In this document: positions 1-5,266 of the stretch, piece by piece
Position numbering within the stretch: the first letter of the stretch is position 1
How the letters are laid out: each line of letters opens with the position of its first letter
From: Alloclostridium intestinigallinarum
Lineage (GTDB): Bacteria > Bacillota > Clostridia > Christensenellales > UBA3700
NCBI GenBank assembly: GCA_904393845.1
Contig: CAJFNB010000081.1
Location: forward strand, 1-5,266
Reading direction: 5' to 3'
Length of the DNA: 5,266 bases
Made by a program: the position numbers and the translations under genes
The notes under the pieces: generated by a model
What the model saw: only the letters and a program-made list of their open reading frames with translations
What the model was told of the DNA's origin: nothing
The model's database searches: none

Positions 1-295
1 TATGCGCCATATCCGCTATATCCCTTATCTGTTGCAGATAGTCGAACTTACCCGTCTTTACAAGCAGCTGTTCCAGCTCAACGGCTATGTCGAAGTGGTC
101 TTCTATACACTTCTTGTTCTTACCGAGTATTATCAGTATTTCCCTGACTCCGCTGTTTACCGCCTCTTCGACCACGTATTGCAACGTGGGAGTGTCCACT
201 ATCGGCAGCATTTCTTTGGGCAAAGCCTTGGTCGCCGGCAGGAATCTGGTACCGAATCCCGCCGCCGGTATAACGGCCTTTCTTACTTGCATCAT
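1..295 (-). CDS. galU: UTP-glucose-1-phosphate uridylyltransferase, 5' part
   Basis: GalU (GtaB in Bacillus) makes UDP-glucose from UTP and glucose 1-phosphate in the cytoplasm. UDP-glucose supplies glycolipid, teichoic acid, capsule and galactose pathways. Only the first 98 residues are visible, about one third of a usual protein of near 290 residues; the left edge cuts the gene. The start of the nucleotidyltransferase fold is clear: VRKAVIPAAGFGTRFLP at 4-20 is the nucleotide-binding loop with Gly-x-Gly-Thr-Arg, followed by ATKALPKEMLPIVD at 21-34 with the conserved lysines. TPTLQYVVEEAV at 35-46 and the IEDHFD block at 64-69 match GtaB closely. Two adjacent ATG codons (295 and 292) could start it. 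It has its own promoter 89 bases or less downstream of thrC and seems functionally unrelated to the upstream genes. Paralogues such as glucose-1-phosphate thymidylyltransferases are less likely because of the GFGTRFLPATKA motif. Confidence 0.93.
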   Translation of the reverse strand, partial: MMQVRKAVIPAAGFGTRFLPATKALPKEMLPIVDTPTLQYVVEEAVNSGVREILIILGKNKKCIEDHFDIAVELEQLLVKTGKFDYLQQIRDIADMAH

Positions 296-301
296 TCAAT
301 T

Positions 302-305
302 CTCC
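302..305 (-). promoter_or_regulatory. Ribosome binding site of galU
   Basis: GGAG within AAGGGAGA lies 6 bases before the ATG at 295 and 9 bases before a second in-frame ATG at 292. Both starts are usable, so the first residue of GalU is uncertain by one. Confidence 0.7.
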
Positions 306-316
306 CTTATTTTATT

Positions 317-335
317 CAGGCGTCCGGAACGCCCG
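317..335 (-). other. Hairpin at the start of the galU leader
   Basis: In the predicted transcript, CGGGCGT (335-329) can pair with ACGCCTG (323-317) to form a 7-base-pair stem with one G-U pair and a five-base loop UCCGG. It would begin a few bases after the predicted transcription start. No T-rich tract follows on either strand, so it does not look like an intrinsic terminator. A role in RNA stability or as part of an operator is possible but not shown. Confidence 0.4.
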
Positions 336-344
336 TATATTATC

Positions 345-373
345 ATTATACTACATATTCCGGACAATTACAA
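345..373 (-). promoter_or_regulatory. Sigma-A type promoter of galU
   Basis: A -35 element TTGTAA (373-368, four of six matches to consensus) is followed by a 17-base spacer and a perfect -10 element TATAAT (350-345). The predicted transcription start is near 338, giving a leader of about 40 bases. The -35 begins 12 bases after the thrC stop and the elements point towards galU. A TCCGGA palindrome lies in the spacer at 364-359. Confidence 0.75.
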
Positions 374-384
374 TACCCGCCGCT

Positions 385-1869
385 CTACGCGCGCGCCGCC
401 GCCTCTTTCAGCACGAATTCGTCAATCCCGCTCCTGTCGATGACGGTGGTGAAGCGCACCGCCCTTTCGTCAAGTCCGCTGAGCGGTTCGGGAATTTCCG
501 TGGCGGTAAGTTCACTCAGCTCCTTAGCCGCCTTGTAAGGGTCGCTCTCGCGCCTGCCGTCCACCGCTTCTAGCACGTCGGCGGGGAATTTGTAGGGGTT
601 GGCGGTGGAAACTATCACGCACACGTTGCCGCCGTCTTTACTAATGTCGTTGTAAACGCCCGCGGCTACGGCGGTGTGGGGGTCGATAAGATAGCCGTAT
701 TCATCGAAATAATAACTTATCGTGCTCCTGGTTTCCTCTTCGTCCGAACAGCCGCAGTCGAACAGACTGCGCATTGAGGCAAGTTCTTCACCGCTCACGG
801 TGTACGAGCCGTCCTTTTTCAGTTCGTCCATTCTCTTTGCCGTAAGTTTATCGTTCCTGCCCGAATATTCAAACAGCAGTCTTTCCAGATTGGAGGAGAT
901 TATTATATCCATGGAAGGGCTTATCGTTTCCACGAACTTGCGGTGCGTGTCGTACTTGCCCGTTTGGAAAAAGTCCGTGAGCACGCGGTTGGAGTTGGAC
1001 GCGCAGACGAGTTTACCTACCGGCATACCCATGCGCATAGCATAGTACGCCGCCAGAATATCGCCGAAGTTGCCGGTGGGAACCACAAAGTCAACCTTCT
1101 CCCCTTCCTTTATCTCTCCGGCGTTGAGCAGATCGCAGTAAGAAGAGATATAGTAGGCTATCTGCGGAGCAAGTCTGCCCCAGTTTATACTGTTTGCGGA
1201 AGAAAGTTTCCAGCCGCTTGCGGCAAGTTTTTCCGCCGCTTCCTTACTTGTGAATATGCGCTTGACTGCGGACTGAGCGTCATCGAAATTGCCGTGTATC
1301 GCGCAGACGCACACGTTGCCGCCCTCCTGCGTAACCATCTGCCTGCGCTGCATATCGGAAACGCCCTCGGAGGGATAGAACACTATTATTCCCGTCCCTT
1401 CCACGTCGCGGAAACCTTCCATCGCCGCCTTTCCCGTGTCGCCGGAAGTCGCGGTGAGAATGAGGGTCTTACCCTTTTCGCCCAGCTTCTTCTTGGAAGC
1501 CGTGAGCAAATGGGGAAGCATGGTGAGCGCCATATCCTTGAAAGCGCACGTGGGACCGTGCCACAGTTCGAGGAAGAACTGACCTTCGTCTATTTTGACG
1601 AGCGGACAGGGATCGTCGCCGTAAAACCTGCCGTACGCCTCCTTGGCAAAACCAAGAAGCTCTTCATAAGAAAACTCGTCCAGGTAAAGCGACAGCACGT
1701 AAGCCGCTCTTTCGGTGTATTCCATATCCCTGAGTCTGCTCCAGTCTTCCGCGGAAAGCGAAGGAAAACTTGCGGGCACGTAAAGTCCGCCGTCGGGAGC
1801 TATCCCCTCAACTATTGCCTGTGCGCCGGAAACGACGCGGTTCACATCTCTCGTGCTAATATATTTCAT
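385..1869 (-). CDS. thrC: Threonine synthase
   Basis: ThrC is a PLP-dependent lyase that converts O-phosphohomoserine to threonine and phosphate, the last step of threonine synthesis. From the ATG at 1869 the protein has 494 residues, close to the long ThrC type of Clostridia and fungi. The N-terminal domain opens with MKYISTRD, typical of the family, followed by GIAPDGGLYVP near 22-32. The PLP Schiff-base lysine is Lys111 in GPTCAFKD (105-112). Further landmarks are TSGDTG at 141-146, SANSINWGRLAPQ at 224-236 and the phosphate-binding loop PTGNFGD at 264-270. DPHTAVAAG at 396-404 is the usual C-terminal block. An in-frame TTG at 1887 would add six residues and overlap the upstream TGA, but the ATG matches the family start and has its own ribosome binding site. 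The gene ends with TAG, a codon read by the RF1 encoded upstream. The upstream gene stops 14 bases before it, so both are probably in one operon. Confidence 0.95.
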   Translation of the reverse strand: MKYISTRDVNRVVSGAQAIVEGIAPDGGLYVPASFPSLSAEDWSRLRDMEYTERAAYVLSLYLDEFSYEELLGFAKEAYGRFYGDDPCPLVKIDEGQFFLELWHGPTCAFKDMALTMLPHLLTASKKKLGEKGKTLILTATSGDTGKAAMEGFRDVEGTGIIVFYPSEGVSDMQRRQMVTQEGGNVCVCAIHGNFDDAQSAVKRIFTSKEAAEKLAASGWKLSSANSINWGRLAPQIAYYISSYCDLLNAGEIKEGEKVDFVVPTGNFGDILAAYYAMRMGMPVGKLVCASNSNRVLTDFFQTGKYDTHRKFVETISPSMDIIISSNLERLLFEYSGRNDKLTAKRMDELKKDGSYTVSGEELASMRSLFDCGCSDEEETRSTISYYFDEYGYLIDPHTAVAAGVYNDISKDGGNVCVIVSTANPYKFPADVLEAVDGRRESDPYKAAKELSELTATEIPEPLSGLDERAVRFTTVIDRSGIDEFVLKEAAARA

Positions 1870-1873
1870 ATCG

Positions 1874-1878
1874 CCCTC
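1874..1878 (-). promoter_or_regulatory. Ribosome binding site supporting the ATG start of thrC
   Basis: GAGGG lies 4 bases before the ATG at 1869, after the stop of the upstream gene. The spacing is slightly short but usable. The alternative TTG at 1887, which overlaps the upstream TGA, has no comparable site in front of it. Confidence 0.5.
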
Positions 1879-1883
1879 GTCTA

Positions 1884-3287
1884 TCAATAATCTTCGCCCG
1901 TTGCGGCGTCGATAAGTTTTTTGTGCAGTTTCGGATTGAGATGGTGAAGAATTTCGTCCATTTCCTCATCGCCCATGCAGGTATTTCTGCCCTTGGCGTA
2001 AAGGTCGTCGATGTACTCCTTCATCTTAACCACGATTTCGTCCTTCTTGTCTATTTCGTGATCCTTGGGCAGTTTGTAGTAACCGTTTATCCAGTAAGCG
2101 ATTCCCGCAAGTCCGCTGTGACTGTCCACGGACACGAGCGGAACCCTGTTCAGCAGCTTTTCCGTATTGAAAATGTTGTATATCTCCACGTCTTTGAGCA
2201 AGCCGTCCGCATGCACGCCGGCGCGGGTCGTATTGAAGTTGCGTCCGACGAACGGGGTGCGCGGAGGAATGGGATAGCCCATCTCTTTTTCAAAGTAATT
2301 GGCTATATCCGTGATGACGGATATGTCCATACCGTCGGTGGTACCGCGCAGGGAAGCGTACTCTATCACCATGGCTTCAAGGGGGCAGTTACCTGTGCGT
2401 TCGCCTATGCCCAGAAGGGAGCAGTTGACGGAGGAGCAGCCGTAAAGCCATGCTGTGGCGGAGTTGGTGACCACCTTGTAAAAGTCGTTGTGTCCGTGCC
2501 ATTCGAGCTGGGAGCTGGGCACCTGGGCGTAATACTTCAGACCCGCGATTATGCCGGGCACGGAACGGGGCAACGTCACGCCGGGGTAACTTATACCGTA
2601 ACCGAGAGTGTCGCAGGCGCGGATTTTTACGGGAATACCCGCTTCGCGCGAAAGTTTCATAAGTTCGATGGCGAACGGCACCACAAAGCCGTAGAAGTCG
2701 GCGCGAGTGATGTCCTCGAAATGGCAGCGCGGCACGATGCCCTTGGACAGCGCGTCCTTTACGATGCCCAGATACTGGTCTGCCGCCTGACGGCGGGTAA
2801 GGTGCATTTTTTTGAAAATGTGGTAATCCGAACAGCTCACCAGAATACCCGTTTCCCTTATACCCATTGATTTGACAAGGTCGAAGTCCTTTTTATTCGC
2901 CCTTATCCAGCTTGTGACTTCGGGAAATTCGTATCCGAGCTGCTGGCATTCTTCCACCGCCTTGCGGTCTTTTTCCGTGTACAGGAAGAATTCCGCCTGC
3001 TTTATCATCCCCTTCTTTCCGCCCAGCTTGTGCATGAGTTTGAACAAGTCTACTATCTGCTGTACGGTAAAAGGAGACGTGGATTGCTGTCCGTCACGGA
3101 AAGTCGTATCCGTCATCCAGATTTCTTCGGGCATATCCATGGGCGTGTTCCTGAAGTTGAACGCCGTCTTGGGTATGCTGTCGTAGTCGTAAATCTCCCT
3201 GAACAGGTTGGGTTCACTTACGTCCTGCAACGTGGGAGACCAGTTCATATCGGTCAGCACGTTTCTGTGTGAGTCCATTCTGATCAT
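1884..3287 (-). CDS. HMGL-like condensing enzyme, probable Re-citrate synthase
   Basis: This 467-residue protein belongs to the DRE-TIM family of acetyl-CoA-dependent condensing enzymes (isopropylmalate, homocitrate and Re-citrate synthases). The TIM barrel spans roughly residues 55-325. It carries the catalytic Arg-Asp signature TDTTFRDGQQ at 59-68, the metal-binding His pair in WHGHND at 263-268 and GIGERTGN at 293-300. AGVHADGLLKD at 356-366 supplies the C-terminal catalytic His359. The rest of the C-terminal part lacks a recognisable LeuA allosteric domain, arguing against ordinary leucine-regulated isopropylmalate synthase. From memory, the N-terminal EPNLFR block (25-30), the FEDITRADFYGFVVPF block (190-205) and the overall length match the Re-citrate synthase group described from Clostridium kluyveri, which makes citrate from oxaloacetate and acetyl-CoA with opposite stereochemistry to the usual enzyme. 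Homocitrate synthase is the main alternative. Family membership is certain; the substrate is inferred. The gene sits between prfA and thrC, so its product may feed glutamate synthesis. Confidence 0.88.
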   Translation of the reverse strand: MIRMDSHRNVLTDMNWSPTLQDVSEPNLFREIYDYDSIPKTAFNFRNTPMDMPEEIWMTDTTFRDGQQSTSPFTVQQIVDLFKLMHKLGGKKGMIKQAEFFLYTEKDRKAVEECQQLGYEFPEVTSWIRANKKDFDLVKSMGIRETGILVSCSDYHIFKKMHLTRRQAADQYLGIVKDALSKGIVPRCHFEDITRADFYGFVVPFAIELMKLSREAGIPVKIRACDTLGYGISYPGVTLPRSVPGIIAGLKYYAQVPSSQLEWHGHNDFYKVVTNSATAWLYGCSSVNCSLLGIGERTGNCPLEAMVIEYASLRGTTDGMDISVITDIANYFEKEMGYPIPPRTPFVGRNFNTTRAGVHADGLLKDVEIYNIFNTEKLLNRVPLVSVDSHSGLAGIAYWINGYYKLPKDHEIDKKDEIVVKMKEYIDDLYAKGRNTCMGDEEMDEILHHLNPKLHKKLIDAATGEDY

Positions 3288-3295
3288 ACTTTCAT

Positions 3296-3300
3296 CCTCC
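3296..3300 (-). promoter_or_regulatory. Ribosome binding site of the citrate synthase-like gene
   Basis: A full GGAGG lies in the 16-base gap after the prfA stop, 8 bases before the ATG at 3287. The next in-frame ATG (residue 4) would be 17 bases away, so the first ATG is the better start. Confidence 0.8.
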
Positions 3301-3303
3301 GAA

Positions 3304-4371
3304 TTAGTTCTCGTTATTAAGGCGGGCGGTCTGATCCGCTTCTCTCAAAGCGTCTATCATCTCGCCGATATCTCCGTCCAGAAATGCGTCGAGCGAATAC
3401 AGCGTCATTCCTATCCTGTGGTCGGTCACCCTGCCCTGGGGATAGTTGTACGTCCTTATCCTCTCGGATCTGTCGCCCGTACCCACCTGCATACGCCTGT
3501 TTTCCGCGTACTCGCTCTCCTGCAGACTGCGGTAGTGGTCGTAAAGGCGCGCTTTAAGCACCTGCATGGCGCTTTCGCGGTTTTTTATCTGGCTCCGCTC
3601 GTTCTGGCATTCCACCACTATCCCGGTCGGAATATGGGTGATGCGCACAGCCGATTCCGTCTTGTTGACGTGCTGGCCGCCCGCGCCGCTCGAACGGTAG
3701 TAATCTATCTTCAAATCTTTTTCGTTTATCTCAACGTCCACGTCCTTGACTTCCGGAAGCACAGCCACGGTGACGGTGGACGTATGGATTCTGCCCTGCG
3801 ATTCCGTCTGCGGAACGCGCTGTACGCGGTGTACGCCGCTTTCGTATTTGAGCATGGAAAACGCGCCCTTGCCGGAAATCATAAATACGCTTTCCTTTAC
3901 TCCGCCCAAATCCGTTTCGTTGATACTCAGCTGTTCGCATTTCCAGCGCATACGCTCGGCATACCTGGTGTACATACGCTGGAGCACCGCGCCGAATAAG
4001 CCTGCCTCGTCGCCGCCCGCCCCCGCGCGTATTTCTATAATGACGTTTTTATTGTCGTCGGGGTCTGCGGGAAGAAGCAGTTTTTTTATCTTCGTTTCCA
4101 GCTCGCCGCGCTTTTCCTTCAATTCTTCAAGGTCGGCTTTTGCCAGCTGGGAAAGTTCTTCGTCCTCGCCGCTTTTTATTATCTCTTCACAGCCTTCTAT
4201 GTCCGATATAAGTTTTTTATACTCGCCGTAAAGCTGCATTACCTCTTCGTAGTCGGAGTGCTCCTTGGCGTACTTCTGCCATTGCTCCCTGTCCGAAATA
4301 ACGTCCGGGTCGGAGAGAAGCAAAGTAAGCTCCTTATATCTTTTTTCTATCCCTTCCAATTTTTCCGTCAT
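3304..4371 (-). CDS. prfA: Peptide chain release factor 1
   Basis: RF1 recognises UAA and UAG stop codons in the ribosomal A site and triggers hydrolysis of peptidyl-tRNA. The 355-residue length is normal for the family (360 in E. coli). Residues about 1-100 are the helical N-terminal domain, rich in Lys and Glu. The PCRF-type core begins near RAGAGGDEA at 115-123. The codon-reading tripeptide is Pro-Gln-Thr at 187-189 in RVPQTESQGR; a PxT tripeptide marks RF1, whereas RF2 has SPF. The peptidyl-hydrolysis motif GGQ is at 231-233 in SSGAGGQHVN, and Gln233 is the expected target of the upstream PrmC. The conserved GDRSERIRTYNYPQGRVTDHR block is split over 299-319. The ATG overlaps the prmC TGA as ATGA, and the gene stops with TAA, 16 bases before the next start. 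Nothing is missing or odd. It is most likely co-transcribed with prmC and the downstream synthase. Confidence 0.97.
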   Translation of the reverse strand: MTEKLEGIEKRYKELTLLLSDPDVISDREQWQKYAKEHSDYEEVMQLYGEYKKLISDIEGCEEIIKSGEDEELSQLAKADLEELKEKRGELETKIKKLLLPADPDDNKNVIIEIRAGAGGDEAGLFGAVLQRMYTRYAERMRWKCEQLSINETDLGGVKESVFMISGKGAFSMLKYESGVHRVQRVPQTESQGRIHTSTVTVAVLPEVKDVDVEINEKDLKIDYYRSSGAGGQHVNKTESAVRITHIPTGIVVECQNERSQIKNRESAMQVLKARLYDHYRSLQESEYAENRRMQVGTGDRSERIRTYNYPQGRVTDHRIGMTLYSLDAFLDGDIGEMIDALREADQTARLNNEN

Positions 4372-5266
4372 AACTTAACTCCGCAAACTATCCTGTCTAT
4401 CCCCTGCATATCCTTTATTATTTTCGTGTCGAAACCTTTAAGCATATCGCCGACCGCCTGCGCCTGGCCTATCCCCACTTCCAGGAATATTCTGCCGCCC
4501 TCCGCCAGAAAGCCGCCCGCCTTTTCCGCAATGATACGGTAAAAGTCCATACCGTCCTCTCCGCCGTCGAGCGCCAGCGCCGGCTCGTAATCCTTCACTT
4601 CCCTGTCCAGCTTTTGTATATCCGCGGTGGGAATATAGGGAGGATTGCTTATTATCACGTCGAACGCGCCTTCTATATTTCCGAACATATCCGAGCGCAC
4701 GAATTCTATCTTGTCCGCCACGCCGTTCTTCTCCGCGTTTGAGCGGGCTGTCGCAAGCGCGTCTTCCGAAACGTCGGAAGCGACCACGTGCGCGCCCGTC
4801 TTATCCGCCACGGCAATGGCTATGCAGCCGCTGCCCGTACACAGATCCAGCACCCGCGAATTTTCCGTAACGTATTTTACCGCCTCGCATACAAGTTCTT
4901 CCGTTTCGGGACGGGGACAAAGCACGTTGCGGTTTATATCTATTTCATAGCCGTAAAAATCCGCATTCCCTATTATCTGCCAGAGAGGTTCGCCCTCCTG
5001 CCTGCGGCGCGCCATATCCGTAAGTTCTTCCGCTTTGGAATGGCGTATATAGGTGAGGTGTTCCAGTTCGGAACGCTTTTTGCCCGTGACATGGCATATC
5101 ATCCAGTCCACGTCCGCCTTGACGGAAACCATCTCCTCAAGTTTTTTGCGCACGTGGGTGTAAAGTTCGTTTGTGTCGAACGTCTGCTCGGGCAGATTGG
5201 GATCCGCGTCCATAGCCATAACGGTGGTAAACGCCGCTATCGCCACTTCCACCATGGAATCGTCAG
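4368..5266 (-). CDS. prmC: DUF1385-PrmC fusion, 3' part: release factor glutamine N5-methyltransferase
   Basis: PrmC (HemK) transfers a methyl group from S-adenosylmethionine to the glutamine of the GGQ motif of release factors RF1 and RF2 in the cytoplasm. Counting from the Met codon at 5255, residues about 29-95 form the helical N-terminal substrate-binding domain. RPETEELV lies at 115-122, the SAM-binding loop DLCTGSGCIAIA at 137-148, and the catalytic NPPY at 204-207, which binds the substrate glutamine. The protein ends at a TGA. The frame stays open to the right edge: the codons before 5255 read Asp-Asp-Ser. The stretch DDSMVEVAIAAF resembles the C-terminal end of DUF1385 membrane proteins (YqhQ-like), which often precede prmC in Clostridia. 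I see no ribosome binding site before an internal start near residue 29. I therefore infer a fusion whose beginning is outside the window. The PrmC identity is certain; the fusion is likely. The stop overlaps the prfA start by 4 bases. Confidence 0.93.
   Translation of the reverse strand, partial: DDSMVEVAIAAFTTVMAMDADPNLPEQTFDTNELYTHVRKKLEEMVSVKADVDWMICHVTGKKRSELEHLTYIRHSKAEELTDMARRRQEGEPLWQIIGNADFYGYEIDINRNVLCPRPETEELVCEAVKYVTENSRVLDLCTGSGCIAIAVADKTGAHVVASDVSEDALATARSNAEKNGVADKIEFVRSDMFGNIEGAFDVIISNPPYIPTADIQKLDREVKDYEPALALDGGEDGMDFYRIIAEKAGGFLAEGGRIFLEVGIGQAQAVGDMLKGFDTKIIKDMQGIDRIVCGVKL
4379..4382 (-). promoter_or_regulatory. Ribosome binding site of prfA inside the end of prmC
   Basis: GGAG lies 7 bases before the prfA ATG and within the last codons of prmC. 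Together with the ATGA overlap it supports the start at 4371 and suggests translational coupling of the methyltransferase to its substrate. Confidence 0.7.

Noticed and set aside
180..192. 13-base repeat TGCAACGTGGGAG, also at 3226-3238
   Set aside because: Both copies fall in coding sequence and encode the similar peptide Pro-Thr-Leu-Gln in unrelated proteins, so it is best explained by chance and shared codon use.
2..538. Plus-strand open frame of 178 codons at the left edge
   Set aside because: It crosses galU, the galU promoter and the end of thrC on the opposite strand, and its translation shows no family features. The minus-strand GalU reading is clear.
943..1890. Long open frame of 315 codons on the plus strand opposite thrC
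   Set aside because: It lies fully antisense to a gene with all threonine synthase motifs. Its translation shows no recognisable domain and has a composition typical of an antisense shadow.
1923..2870. Long open frame of 315 codons on the plus strand opposite the citrate synthase-like gene
   Set aside because: It is a shadow of a strongly conserved enzyme on the other strand. The equal length to the frame at 943-1890 is a coincidence; the proteins are unrelated in sequence.
3284..3295. Tiny frame ATG AAA GTA TGA between the ribosome binding site and the start of the citrate synthase-like gene
   Set aside because: Its ATG directly abuts GGAGG, leaving no spacing for initiation, and three codons are too few to support a leader peptide.
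3805..3813. Pro-Gln-Thr in place of the Pro-Ala-Thr of E. coli in the stop-codon reading tripeptide of RF1
   Set aside because: The middle residue of the PxT tripeptide varies among bacterial RF1 proteins; Pro and Thr are kept, so no change in specificity is suggested.
3208..3999. Plus-strand open frame of 263 codons opposite prfA
   Set aside because: It is antisense to the conserved core of RF1, and no domain is recognisable.

Overview
All supported genes in this window lie on the minus strand, so the window reads from right to left. Transcription order is: the 3' part of a DUF1385-PrmC fusion gene (cut by the right edge), prfA, a Re-citrate synthase-like gene of the HMGL/isopropylmalate synthase superfamily, thrC, then the 5' part of galU/gtaB (cut by the left edge). 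No RNA genes, CRISPR arrays, insertion sequences or intrinsic terminators were seen. The longest stretch without a gene is the 89 bases between thrC and galU.

The gene types suggest an anaerobic member of the Clostridia (Bacillota), probably an uncultured gut-type lineage. Three things point that way: the DUF1385-prmC-prfA order known from many Clostridia, a Re-citrate synthase-type enzyme (a family found mainly in strict anaerobes), and strong GGAGG-type ribosome binding sites. No finer placement can be supported from the sequence alone.

The right part (3304-5266) is a translation-termination module. PrmC methylates the glutamine of the GGQ motif of release factors, and PrfA is release factor 1. 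Their reading frames overlap by 4 bases (ATGA). The reading frame of prmC continues without a stop off the right edge, and its first visible residues look like the end of a DUF1385 protein. The gene is therefore probably a DUF1385-PrmC fusion, not a free-standing prmC starting at 5255.

The middle part (385-3287) is a pair of amino-acid biosynthesis genes, 16 bases and 14 bases behind their upstream neighbours. The first is a citrate-forming or homocitrate-forming condensing enzyme, most likely Re-citrate synthase, which would feed glutamate synthesis from oxaloacetate and acetyl-CoA. The second is threonine synthase, the last step of threonine synthesis, whose carbon also comes from oxaloacetate via aspartate. 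Tight spacing suggests that all four genes share one transcript.

The left part (1-384) holds a well-formed sigma-A type promoter (TTGTAA, 17 bases, TATAAT) just after thrC. It is followed by a short leader with a hairpin and then galU, which makes UDP-glucose for envelope polysaccharides. With no terminator after thrC, galU may receive both its own transcript and read-through. Nothing here is a clearly new system. The most interesting points are the DUF1385-PrmC fusion, the Re-citrate synthase placed behind prfA, and the galU promoter with two TCCGGA palindromes.
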